DNA from: Armatimonadota bacterium
GTDB taxonomy: Bacteria; Armatimonadota; UBA5829; DTJY01
Assembly (NCBI GenBank): GCA_029907255.1
Contig: JARYMF010000009.1
Location: 1 to 64,000, forward strand
Reading direction: 5' to 3'
Length of the DNA stretch: 64,000 nucleotides
Shown here: one piece after another, positions 47,031 to 55,424 of the stretch
How positions within the stretch are numbered: position 1 is the stretch's first letter
Layout: each line of letters opens with the position of its first letter
Program-made: the position numbers and the translations under genes
The notes under the pieces: generated by a model
Database searches by the model: none
Told to the model about the DNA's origin: nothing
What the model saw: the letters and a program-made list of their open reading frames with translations, nothing else

Positions 47031-48083
47031 TTAAGCTTTGATTACTATTCCAAGCTCTGTCCCGCACTTTGAACATTTGCCATCCTGCGTTACATTTTCT
47101 ACGCGAGCGGTGTATCCAAATCTCGAGACAGCCACGGCCCCACAGCTTGGACAGCGGGTATTAGGGTCGCCGGAAGCCCCAATATTTCCTATATAAACGA
47201 ACTTCAGGCCTTCTTCGAGGCCAATGTCTCGTGCTAGTTCCAGAGTTCTCAGCGGAGTGGGAGGGACGTCAACCAGCTCTGCGCAAGGGAAGAAGCGCGT
47301 CACATGCCAGGGAGTTAGCTCGCCGAGATTTTCCTTTATCCATCGAGCGATTGCACGCAAGTTTTCAGGCGCGTCATTCCAAGTTGGGATTATGTTCGTC
47401 ACGGTCTCAATATGCATATGCCACTTCTCTTTTGCTAGCTTTGTGGCGTCGAGAATCCCTTGCACAGATGGTATATTTATAAGCTTTCGATAGAAATTGT
47501 CATCGAAGCTTTTTATATCCACGCGATATACGTCGAGGTATGGACCAATCATGTCTAGGTGTTCAGGGGTTGCATAGCCATTAGTTACATATATTGTGTG
47601 AAGCCCGTTCTCTTTCGCCAACTTTGCAGAGTCGAGAGTGTACTCCAGCCAGATTGCTGGCTCATTGTATGTCCAAGATATACTTGCGCACCGATACTCC
47701 TTTGCGAGGTCCACAGCTTTTTGAGGACTCACGTAGCGTCCTTCAACTGCTGGGATCTTCACACCATCAGCATAAGCAATTTCCCAGTTTTGACAAAATA
47801 CACATCGGAAATTGCATCCAAAACTTCCGAACGACATACTCAGGCTACCAGGGAGGTAGTGATAGACGGGCTTCTTCTCGATGGGATCTGCATGGGCGGA
47901 AGAAACTATGCCATAGATGGTAGAATATAATTCGCCACCTTTGTTAATCCGCGTTAAGCAGATGCCCATCTTTCCTTCAGCGATATTGCAGCGGCGCTGG
48001 CAGACATTGCACCTAACGCGGTTGTCTGGCAGCTTATCATAAAGAATCGCTTTATGCAGTTTGATTTCCTCATGGATGGCCAT
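47031..48083 (-). CDS. amrS: AmmeMemoRadiSam-type radical SAM enzyme (AmrS)
   Basis: The 350-residue protein has the radical SAM cluster motif CNFRCVFC at residues 90-97, preceded by a cysteine-rich segment (CNVCQRRCNIAEGKMGIC) and YNEPAIWLEYT. It ends with a zinc-ribbon-like CPSCG and CSKCG pair. This matches the AmrS family, related to pyruvate-formate-lyase activating enzymes and usually grouped with Memo (AmrB) and AMMECR1 (AmrA) genes, which are absent here. The chemical reaction is not well established. A strong GGGAGG lies before the start. The KOW-like protein gene ends 15 bases upstream. Confidence 0.88.
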   Translation of the reverse strand: MAIHEEIKLHKAILYDKLPDNRVRCNVCQRRCNIAEGKMGICLTRINKGGELYSTIYGIVSSAHADPIEKKPVYHYLPGSLSMSFGSFGCNFRCVFCQNWEIAYADGVKIPAVEGRYVSPQKAVDLAKEYRCASISWTYNEPAIWLEYTLDSAKLAKENGLHTIYVTNGYATPEHLDMIGPYLDVYRVDIKSFDDNFYRKLINIPSVQGILDATKLAKEKWHMHIETVTNIIPTWNDAPENLRAIARWIKENLGELTPWHVTRFFPCAELVDVPPTPLRTLELARDIGLEEGLKFVYIGNIGASGDPNTRCPSCGAVAVSRFGYTARVENVTQDGKCSKCGTELGIVIKA

Positions 48084-48098
48084 GTAAAGCCTCCCATG

Positions 48099-48719
48099 TT
48101 ATTTCTTCTTTTTTAATGCCCGTTCACGCTGTTTAAGAAACTCAAGTTCAGCTGGAGTAAGGTCATTATTATCATTTTGTTCCGTACTTTTAACTTTTGA
48201 TGACGTTTTTATTGTAGAACCGGATGATTTGGCTTCGGTCTTAGCAGAGGATTTTTTTGTTGGCTTTTCGGCGATAGCTGTTTCGGACGGCTCAACTTGC
48301 GCCTTGCTTTCTGTGACGGGCGGGTTCAACTGCTTTGAGCTTTTAATAGCTATAGGTCTTGGTTCGGTGGAGGCATTCTTCTTGACGTCCTTGATCTTCT
48401 CGATATCGCTTGCGCTCACTAATATGGTATATGAGAGCTCGAAATGCTTTTCCTCAGAGGTTAGATGGTTTCTTGCTTCATTTGAAAGGCCATTAAGCCA
48501 CTTACGTTTTATTGATTCTTGAATTTCAATGTGGCGTTTTAATATATCAGGTGGAAGGGTTTCTAAATCGACATTAAGGCATACTTCATCGCCTTCATAG
48601 ATACGTACAACTGTGCCGCACAAACCGCCAAAATATCCATAGAATAGCCCATTCTTGGCGTCAGCTGGCGTACATTCTCTCGGGATTACCCTAACATAAT
48701 CTCCTTCTTTTATTTTCAT
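48099..48719 (-). CDS. KOW/SH3-like protein with disordered tail
   Basis: The 206-residue protein has an N-terminal beta-barrel-like domain (GDYVRVIPRECTPADAKNGLFYGYFGGLCGTVVRIYEGDEVCL in pieces) resembling KOW/SH3-type domains. About 60 helical residues and a lysine-, serine- and threonine-rich tail follow. It has no clear enzyme motif and may bind RNA or another protein. AAGGAGAGC precedes the ATG. It lies between rpoN and amrS on the same strand. Confidence 0.45.
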   Translation of the reverse strand: MKIKEGDYVRVIPRECTPADAKNGLFYGYFGGLCGTVVRIYEGDEVCLNVDLETLPPDILKRHIEIQESIKRKWLNGLSNEARNHLTSEEKHFELSYTILVSASDIEKIKDVKKNASTEPRPIAIKSSKQLNPPVTESKAQVEPSETAIAEKPTKKSSAKTEAKSSGSTIKTSSKVKSTEQNDNNDLTPAELEFLKQRERALKKKK

Positions 48720-48826
48720 ATGATGCTCTCCTTAAGGGGAAATTTCCTAATTTTGGTTGCATCCTTTGAATGCATTCTACCAGAAAATGGCACAGGTTTC
48801 CACTATTGGAGCTTGTCAAAAGGAGG

Positions 48827-50236
48827 CTAACGGCGGCGCTGGCGAGAGGACAATATCTTCATGGCTTCGCGGTATTTGACGACGGTGCGGCGGGCCACAT
48901 TATAGCCGCGTTCGTTAAGTATTCGAGCTATCTCCTGGTCGCTAAGGGGGTGCGCAGGGTCTTCATTCTCGATAAGTTGGGCAATGATATCTGAGACGGA
49001 GTGGGATGAATTGAAGAAGAAGTCGAAAGGCACAACCTCTTGGGTGGGAATCTGAACGTATTTGTTTGCTGTTGCACGGCTGACCGTGGATTCGTGAATT
49101 CCAAGCTCTTCTGCTATCTTTACGCGAGTAAGTGGCCTAAGGAATAACCTTGAGCCGGTGTCAAGAAAGCCGTGTTGATGTTCAATAATACGCTTTGTTA
49201 TGTTGCGAAGAGTTCTTCGGCGCTGGTTGAGGTTTTTTATGAAAAGGTCGGCACGCTCGACGTAGTCAAATATGTGTTTTTTTTCGTCTTCTGAAATGTT
49301 TTTTGTTTTGCCGCTTTTCAAGTCATTGTATATCTGGCGGTAGTATGGGTTTATTGTAAGCGAAAGATGCTCGTTGAAGACAACATCTATCTCATATCCG
49401 GTTGGAGTGCGGCGAATGATTACATCAGGGCGAACCGACAGTTTAGCATCGGTGGGCTTGTAGTCCCAGGGTGCCACAAAACTGCCGGCAGGATGAGGAT
49501 TTAACTTTGTTTGGATAAACCTTAGTGCTGCCCGAACATTCTCAGGCTTTGTCCTTAATTTTCGAGCGATACGGTTGATTTTTCGCCCGACCATTTCTTC
49601 CCAGCAATTCTCGACTATGCGTTGGGCAAGCGTATTTCCTCTACCTTGTTCATCAAGGTAACGGAGTTGGATGAGAAGGCATTCCCGTAAGTCTCGCGCT
49701 CCTACGCCAGGTGGATCGAGGGTCTGCAGCACTGCCAAGGCTTCGGCAATCTCGTCGTCGGTGGCATTAAGCTCGAGAGTAAGCTCGAGAAGATCACACT
49801 CAAGATAGCCCCTGTCATTTATGTAGTTCACGAGATAGTCGGCGATCTCGTAGGTTTTCCCCGTCACTAAGGCTCGGAGTTGGTTGCGTAGATGCTCGGG
49901 TAAGGTAACATCTGCCTGCAAACTGCTGATTGGGTCATTATCATCATCAGGGTCGAATGTAAATTCAAATTGGGGCTCTATCTCGTAGATTGAGATATCG
50001 GTTTCTTCGTTTTGTGCAGCCAGCTTTTGGAATGAGCAGTCCTTGCACATAAAAGGTGCAAGCTCACACCCCGAACAAGGTTCCTCGTCTTCGAGCTCGA
50101 GCGCTGGATTTTCTGCGAGTTCCTGCTCGATTGCTTCCTGAAGCTCCAGACTGGATAGCTGCAGAAGGGTATTCGCCATTATGATCTTCGGATCTATCCG
50201 CTGTTGCTGTGTTTGAGATTGATCCTGGATCAGCAA
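48827..50236 (-). CDS. rpoN: RNA polymerase sigma-54 factor RpoN with N-terminal CxxC-x6-CxxC
   Basis: The 469-residue protein has RpoN region I (glutamine-rich, MANTLLQLSSLELQEAIEQEL), the core-binding domain (LDPPGVGARDLRECLLIQL), a helix-turn-helix (VKIAEELGIHESTVSRATANK) and the RpoN box ARRTVVKYRE at residues 448-457. sigma54 directs polymerase to -24/-12 promoters and needs an activator ATPase. Cysteines at 54, 57, 64 and 67 in the acidic region II form CxxC-x6-CxxC, unusual for RpoN, perhaps a zinc site. Translation begins at a TTG nine bases after GGAGG. Two perfect sigma54 promoters lie at 18513 and 18689. Confidence 0.95.
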   Translation of the reverse strand: MLIQDQSQTQQQRIDPKIIMANTLLQLSSLELQEAIEQELAENPALELEDEEPCSGCELAPFMCKDCSFQKLAAQNEETDISIYEIEPQFEFTFDPDDDNDPISSLQADVTLPEHLRNQLRALVTGKTYEIADYLVNYINDRGYLECDLLELTLELNATDDEIAEALAVLQTLDPPGVGARDLRECLLIQLRYLDEQGRGNTLAQRIVENCWEEMVGRKINRIARKLRTKPENVRAALRFIQTKLNPHPAGSFVAPWDYKPTDAKLSVRPDVIIRRTPTGYEIDVVFNEHLSLTINPYYRQIYNDLKSGKTKNISEDEKKHIFDYVERADLFIKNLNQRRRTLRNITKRIIEHQHGFLDTGSRLFLRPLTRVKIAEELGIHESTVSRATANKYVQIPTQEVVPFDFFFNSSHSVSDIIAQLIENEDPAHPLSDQEIARILNERGYNVARRTVVKYREAMKILSSRQRRR

Positions 50237-50433
50237 CTGCTATATCCTCCATTCCGCTCGGCAAGAGCTGGGGGTCTTGTCTCAATACCATTTTCGGTAA
50301 AGGCCGCGGAATCTTATAAGATTTCTGGCTTGGTGGCAGATGTTTGAGGTACAAATCAGCTATCGGATACGCTCTGCTGGAGCTAGGCCACTTCTTCGCT
50401 CCCCCAGCGACGCCGTCTCGAACGTTTGAATAA

Positions 50434-50462
50434 AGTATAACCATTTTTTTAACATATGTCAA
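50434..50462 (-). promoter_or_regulatory. sigma70 promoter of rpoN
   Basis: On the minus strand a perfect TTGACA (50457-50462) and TATACT (50434-50439) are 17 bases apart. Transcription would start near 50427, leaving a leader of about 190 bases. No protein-coding frame is supported in that leader. Confidence 0.65.
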
Positions 50463-50783
50463 CCTTACACTTGCCTCGCGCCTTTGTTGGTCACTTATTT
50501 ATGCCTTTTGCTATTTTTAATCACCCCGCTGAACTTTGTGGCATATTTCTTTGCAATTTGGCCTTGATTGCGTAAGATTGGTTGCCACTTTATGGGAAAA
50601 TATTGTTAAGGCAAGATTCACAGACCTCGTCTATTTTCGGCAAAAGCTCATATTGCATTTTACCCAATGTACTGCAGGCATACAGCTCTTTCACTCGTTC
50701 TTCGTGGTAAAGTTGAGCCAATAGGCTTGACACTCTGAATAATGCGTGGTTATTGGAAAGCCGGCTGCTATATTTTCGGAGTG
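50463..50783. other. gene-free stretch between the TIGR03790 gene and the rpoN promoter
   Basis: I see no RNA gene, terminator or conserved motif here. A minus-strand frame of 83 codons (50590-50841) overlaps the end of the upstream gene, has no ribosome site and no family resemblance, so I do not call it. Confidence 0.5.
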
Positions 50784-51848
50784 TTAACGGTTCTCGGCAT
50801 ACGGAGCCGTGAGGGGATCGCCAACGACTATGTCCTTCCAAAAAATAAACCGAGATGCCATATAAAAACTCTCAGCCAGGTTGAAGCCCGAAATATAACG
50901 TTCGAAAAGAATAGAGGGCATGGCTATTGCGCTGAGATATGGTTCAGAAACATAGCCTTTTATCCCAGTGATTCCAGCTGCAATTAAGTCGGCGATCATT
51001 GACTGGCCTGCTTTGTAGTAGCCAAAAGATCGGGCGCTAGTAGACACTGCGGTTTCCCCAATGGCACCAGGTAAAAACTGGTTTGAGCGGTATTTTTTAA
51101 AGTCATATGCAGGGTCATTGCTTCCCCATGAAAAGTAGCCCATGATCTTTTTTCGGCCGCCGATAAACTCGGCGGTGTTGTCGAAATAAGAGATGTATCC
51201 ATTGTGGATGAGAAAGTCGTGCGTCTTCCTCATGTCGTCGTTGTATATTCGATAACTGCCGCCGTTCTTGGCAGGGCACATATCGAAAATGAAGACGCCG
51301 CGAGCAGCCTTTGCCGCCAACGCTCTATCTACGAGAGCTTTTGCATCTTTCTTTGTATGGCCATCAAGTCTTGTGGCGAGATAGAATCCGTACTTTTTGT
51401 GCGAGAAATGTTCTCGCTTCTTAAAGTATGGATTGGGTATTCCTTGTTTAAGGCCTTCAAAAGAAAATCCAAGGTCCATACACATCAGCATGCTGTCTAC
51501 ACTCATGCCGCTGTTTCGAAGCTTAATGGGGATGCCTTTTGTGAGCACGAGGTAATCCACAGTCTTATTTAGGCCGGTTTTAGCAAGATAAGCCTTAACA
51601 GGCTTTTCGATGAGCGGGCGGTAGTCTTTGTCATTTAGTTCTTCGGTTGCCGGGCATTTAATGTGGCAAATATTCTTTGTTGGTATGCCCCGCTTTTTGG
51701 CATAATATATGCCGATTTCTTTTGAGTCAGGGCTGTTATCGTTTATGATAACCAGTACGTTTGCTGGTTTAGCGGCATAACAAAGAGAAAATGATAGACT
51801 AAGTGTTAAAATCAGGTTTGCAATTATTTGCCATTTCGCAATTTTCAC
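50784..51848 (-). CDS. secreted TIGR03790 family protein
   Basis: The 354-residue protein has a signal peptide (MKIAKWQIIANLILTLSLSF, ending CYA) and the body of the TIGR03790 family: ANVLVIINDNSPDSKEIGIYYAKKRGIP, VDYLVLTKGIPIKL, YISYFDNTAEF, SWGSNDPAYDF and the late IVVGDPLTAPY. The family occurs in several phyla with large secretomes and has no known function. I start at the GTG at 51848, after AGGAAGG; a longer frame to 51917 lacks a signal at its N-terminus. The YhaN-like gene ends 80 bases upstream. Confidence 0.75.
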   Translation of the reverse strand: MKIAKWQIIANLILTLSLSFSLCYAAKPANVLVIINDNSPDSKEIGIYYAKKRGIPTKNICHIKCPATEELNDKDYRPLIEKPVKAYLAKTGLNKTVDYLVLTKGIPIKLRNSGMSVDSMLMCMDLGFSFEGLKQGIPNPYFKKREHFSHKKYGFYLATRLDGHTKKDAKALVDRALAAKAARGVFIFDMCPAKNGGSYRIYNDDMRKTHDFLIHNGYISYFDNTAEFIGGRKKIMGYFSWGSNDPAYDFKKYRSNQFLPGAIGETAVSTSARSFGYYKAGQSMIADLIAAGITGIKGYVSEPYLSAIAMPSILFERYISGFNLAESFYMASRFIFWKDIVVGDPLTAPYAENR

Positions 51849-51928
51849 TTGCTTTCGCCTTCCTAAGGGAAAGTGTACTCCATAGCTTAGTATAGTATGG
51901 CTTAGGGAGAGTTTCAATAGGGGGAGCG

Positions 51929-54022
51929 TTACAGCTTAGAAAGATCAAGTATAGTACACGATGTCTGTTTCGCCCACTCGAGAGTGAATGGGTCATGGGT
52001 GAGTAGAAGGATTTGGTTTCTAGATGCAAGCTTTCCAAGGAAAAGTAGCGTTCGTTCCAGACGCTCACGGTCAAAGCTTACAAATGGATCGTCTAAGATA
52101 ATTGGCAGTTTGTGTCCGGAGGAGAGCAGTTCTCCGCAGGCGGCACGTAGTGCGAAAAAGACTTGGTCCGAAGTGCCAGTGCTTACAATGGACGGAGCGA
52201 TGCCAGTTTTTTCCGTACAATCGAGCGAAATTACCCAATCGGGTGTTAGCCTTACAGCTGTATATCGGCCATTTGTGATATGGCTGAGACACTCAGTGGC
52301 TTTTTCGGAGAGAACCGGAAGGTATTCTTCAGAAACATGTTGAATGACGGCTTCCAAGGCAGCGATTGCTTCGCCATATGCCTTGTTTAGAAACTCCAAT
52401 TCGGCCTTTCGTTTGTGCAAAAACTCAAGTTCGCCCTCTACGCACGCCATATCTCTCATATTTCTATGCTCTGCCTCGAGCTCGCCCCTTAGTTTAGATA
52501 GCCTTTCAGACGCATTCGCTGTCGAAGTCAGAAGCGATGCATGCTCAGACCGCCACCGCTCCACTTCCTCGGTCGTGGGTGAGTATTCTGCAAACTGTTC
52601 TTCCAATTCATGGTTGATTATAGAAAGTTCCCGTGCGAGGTCTGCTTCCTGTTTCTGCCAGTCCTCAAGGTTCCGCCCATCTAGCAGAGTTTTGATGGAA
52701 ACCTCAAGCTCGTGTGTTCGTGCTGCTCGTGACCGATAGGCTTTTATTCTTGCGAAAGCACGTTCTAGGTCTGGGCACTTTAAGTAAGCCAGTATGCTCT
52801 GTTCCTCAAGGTTGACTGCTTTTAGTTCCTCCTGTGTTGATGTAATCAACTGATTGAGATGTTGGTGTTCGTCCCACCTTTGTAAGCCTTTCGATAGTGC
52901 CAATTTTGCTAATATCGCAATTGCAGGGATTATAAGCAGGAAAAATAGAGGGTTCTTTGCTAAACCAAGAACAATTGCTGCTGCTGCAAAAGCTAGCGCT
53001 CCTCCCGCCCAAATTGCCTGCGCGAGAATTCCTGCACGCTCCGGTAGATTCTCGAGGGTTTGCTTTAACTGGGAAAGACGATCCTCAAGTGCCGTGCGTT
53101 TTCCATAAAGCTTCGCTAGATGATCGGCAATCTCGTCGGCCTTCCCAATAAGGTTAGCGTCCTCCTCAAGCTCTTTTTGTGCAAACTTCAGGTCTGCAAG
53201 GCTATCATTTATTTTTCTTACTCGTGCAAAGACGGATTCGTGGAGTTTACCGATTTCCAGTTGCTTTTGCTTGAGTTCGGCCCATCGTGTATGCCGCGCA
53301 AGTAGCTCCTCAAGCTCAGAGAGGCGTTTTGATTCGTGCGAAAGCTTTTCTTCAAGAAGTCTAATTTCATCTTCTAGCTTTACGATTCGATCCCGGGATG
53401 CTCGGGCTTGCGCTAGGGTTTCCGCAAGTTTTTGGAGGCGATTTGTGATGTTTTCGTATTCTCGGGGGTTCTTTGGGCGTGGTGGTCCAATTATATCAGT
53501 TTGTTGCCTACGTAGTTTTGATAGAGCTTTGGAGGCTGACCCTTGAGCAGTACCAGTGAGCACTCGCTGGATTTCATTGCCCACAGATGATAGGCTGTTG
53601 CTGGTTAATTTGCTTACTTCGGCCTGTCGTATGGAAATTGTGTTGTTAAAAATGGTTTTATCCCTTATGCCGAGGTGTTCCGCAATCTTTTCTTCAACCG
53701 CACTTTTTTCAGTGATTACATCGGTTTCCTCTCCCGCTCGGAGAACGCAAAGCCTCTGCACACCGGCAGTGAGTTTTCGCTCTATTAGAAATGTCTCGCC
53801 ATCGGCGGAGTAAATAAGGCGCACCGAACAGGTGCCGTCACTGTTCCAGTTTTCGACTGCCTGTCCGCGCTCTCGCCCAAAGAGAGCACAGCATATGGCT
53901 TCGTGGAGTGTGGACTTGCCGGATTCGTTCGGCCCCCATACTAAGTTGATTCCAGGTGTGAAGGTGAATTTTTGTCCAGTAAACCGTTTGAAATTTGTGA
54001 GTTGAAGCTCCAAGAGCTGCAT
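51929..54022 (-). CDS. YhaN/SbcC-like AAA ATPase with internal membrane segment
   Basis: The 697-residue protein starts with an SMC-type ATP-binding half (FTPGINLVWGPNESGKSTLHEAICCALFGR, Walker A GPNESGKS near residue 31). It continues with coiled coil on both sides of a pair of membrane helices (about 345-395), then the C-terminal half with VSTGTSDQVFFALRAACGELL and PIILDDPFVSFDRERLER (Walker B). Such proteins work with a Mre11-like nuclease, here encoded three bases upstream. The membrane helices point to a YhaN-type rather than a soluble SbcC. Confidence 0.85.
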   Translation of the reverse strand: MQLLELQLTNFKRFTGQKFTFTPGINLVWGPNESGKSTLHEAICCALFGRERGQAVENWNSDGTCSVRLIYSADGETFLIERKLTAGVQRLCVLRAGEETDVITEKSAVEEKIAEHLGIRDKTIFNNTISIRQAEVSKLTSNSLSSVGNEIQRVLTGTAQGSASKALSKLRRQQTDIIGPPRPKNPREYENITNRLQKLAETLAQARASRDRIVKLEDEIRLLEEKLSHESKRLSELEELLARHTRWAELKQKQLEIGKLHESVFARVRKINDSLADLKFAQKELEEDANLIGKADEIADHLAKLYGKRTALEDRLSQLKQTLENLPERAGILAQAIWAGGALAFAAAAIVLGLAKNPLFFLLIIPAIAILAKLALSKGLQRWDEHQHLNQLITSTQEELKAVNLEEQSILAYLKCPDLERAFARIKAYRSRAARTHELEVSIKTLLDGRNLEDWQKQEADLARELSIINHELEEQFAEYSPTTEEVERWRSEHASLLTSTANASERLSKLRGELEAEHRNMRDMACVEGELEFLHKRKAELEFLNKAYGEAIAALEAVIQHVSEEYLPVLSEKATECLSHITNGRYTAVRLTPDWVISLDCTEKTGIAPSIVSTGTSDQVFFALRAACGELLSSGHKLPIILDDPFVSFDRERLERTLLFLGKLASRNQILLLTHDPFTLEWAKQTSCTILDLSKL

Positions 54023-54025
54023 AAG

Positions 54026-55138
54026 CTATTCCTCACTCAATGCGGCCAAGCCAAGATCGAGTGCCCGAAGAAGCAAGCGCCGCCTTTCAGGGTCGTTTGT
54101 TTTTTCAATCTCTTTTATTAAATATTGCTTAAAAAGTCCTCTAATTGTCCGGTCGTCATCGTCAACTTCGGTAGACGTAACTAAACCAGAGTGGTCAACT
54201 GATAGCCAATAGCATGAGTCTTTGAATCTCTCGCCCACCTCCTGCAGAGCCGGAATTAACTCGCCGGGCGGTGTCCCTGTTAGGCGTATCTCAACTAGTG
54301 CAGCTGGGTTGCATACCTTGCGGATAGCTTCTAGGAGAGCATCGATTGAATCAAACGATGTGCAGTCAATTTCGACGCTCCGCATAATCCGCCGATTTAC
54401 CGGCACTTGCTCAGTAGCAACTTTACCGTCATCATCTATCTTGCCAATTATTACGTAGCGTTCTTCGGTCTCGGGTGCATCGAAGCTGATGCCTTCAGGA
54501 GTACCTGGGTAACAAGCTATTACGCCATTGCTGTTAATAAAATTCAGCCGATGGTAGTGGCCAAGCGCGATATATGCCGCGGGTAATTGTGCAATCTCGG
54601 CAGCTGAGAATGGATGGTATCGCTCGATTTGCCCCTCAAAGCTTTCATATGATGAATGAACTAAGATAACTGCAGGTAAGTCGGATTGAAGATTGAGCCC
54701 CTCAAAGGCGCGGCGGCTCGAATTTTCACGGTCAAAAGCGATGCCAGTCACTATTATTCCAAGGTCGCCGAGGATTTCAGATTGGTATTCGGGCTCGGTA
54801 AATACTCGGACGCCGTCCATATTAAAGCGTCGCCAAAAGCCTCCCATTGAGCAATGGTCATGGTTGCCTGGGATGGCGAAAATCAGCTTCCCAGCCTCGG
54901 TTAGCCGTCGAAAATTCTCAGTCACTGCCTCGATATCCGACGGGTCGGGGTCTGGTCGGTCGAATAAGTCGCCGGCTACCAACAAGAAGTTCACATCGCG
55001 TTCAAGCGCTAAATCTACGATTTTGCTGAGCGTCCTTCGTTGGTCGCGCCTCCGCTCCTCGGCAATCTGTGGGGGCAGAAAGCCAAATGGACGGCTGAGA
55101 TGCAGGTCGGCGGTATGCAGGAAGCTTGCACGGGCCAA
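54026..55138 (-). CDS. YhaO/SbcD-like DNA repair metallophosphoesterase
   Basis: The 370-residue protein has the Mre11-type phosphoesterase motifs FLHTADLHLSRPFG (residues 6-19), VAGDLFDRPDPD, PGNHDH, and HSSY and ALGHYH further on. It would cut DNA ends with Mn2+ together with the YhaN-like ATPase. Translation begins at a TTG after GGAGGGC. The two genes are three bases apart and share the promoter upstream. Confidence 0.88.
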   Translation of the reverse strand: MARASFLHTADLHLSRPFGFLPPQIAEERRRDQRRTLSKIVDLALERDVNFLLVAGDLFDRPDPDPSDIEAVTENFRRLTEAGKLIFAIPGNHDHCSMGGFWRRFNMDGVRVFTEPEYQSEILGDLGIIVTGIAFDRENSSRRAFEGLNLQSDLPAVILVHSSYESFEGQIERYHPFSAAEIAQLPAAYIALGHYHRLNFINSNGVIACYPGTPEGISFDAPETEERYVIIGKIDDDGKVATEQVPVNRRIMRSVEIDCTSFDSIDALLEAIRKVCNPAALVEIRLTGTPPGELIPALQEVGERFKDSCYWLSVDHSGLVTSTEVDDDDRTIRGLFKQYLIKEIEKTNDPERRRLLLRALDLGLAALSEE

Positions 55139-55205
55139 TTGAAAGCCCTCCTTTTAGATGGGATAGCATTTGGATGCTCATTGCCTTAGAAGGCCGCTTG
55201 GTCGG

Positions 55206-55234
55206 ATTATATGCCGCTTGACGTGTGTTGTCAA
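55206..55234 (-). promoter_or_regulatory. consensus sigma70 promoter of the YhaO/YhaN pair
   Basis: On the minus strand a perfect TTGACA (55229-55234) and a perfect TATAAT (55206-55211) have exactly 17 bases between them. It is the closest to consensus of all promoters seen in this window. The leader would be about 60 bases. Confidence 0.75.
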
Positions 55235-55424
55235 GTACTTTGCACAAATAATTTAATTACTATATCGCTAAAGCTGGCATATTCTGCTTATTATGGCTAC
55301 AGACAGGATGCTCTCCGCGTCTTCTATCTACCATCCTGATAATGGAGCTGACGTTATGAGGAAATTTCATTCCAGGTATTCAAAGGCTTTCGTGTATATT
55401 TTATAAAAAGCAGTCTTCCCGGAA

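Noticed and set aside
50064-50462. 132-codon frame across the rpoN leader
   Set aside because: It is another frame of rpoN over most of its length and starts within the promoter.
50590-50841. 83-codon minus-strand frame after the TIGR03790 gene
   Set aside because: No ribosome site, overlap with a real gene and no family resemblance.
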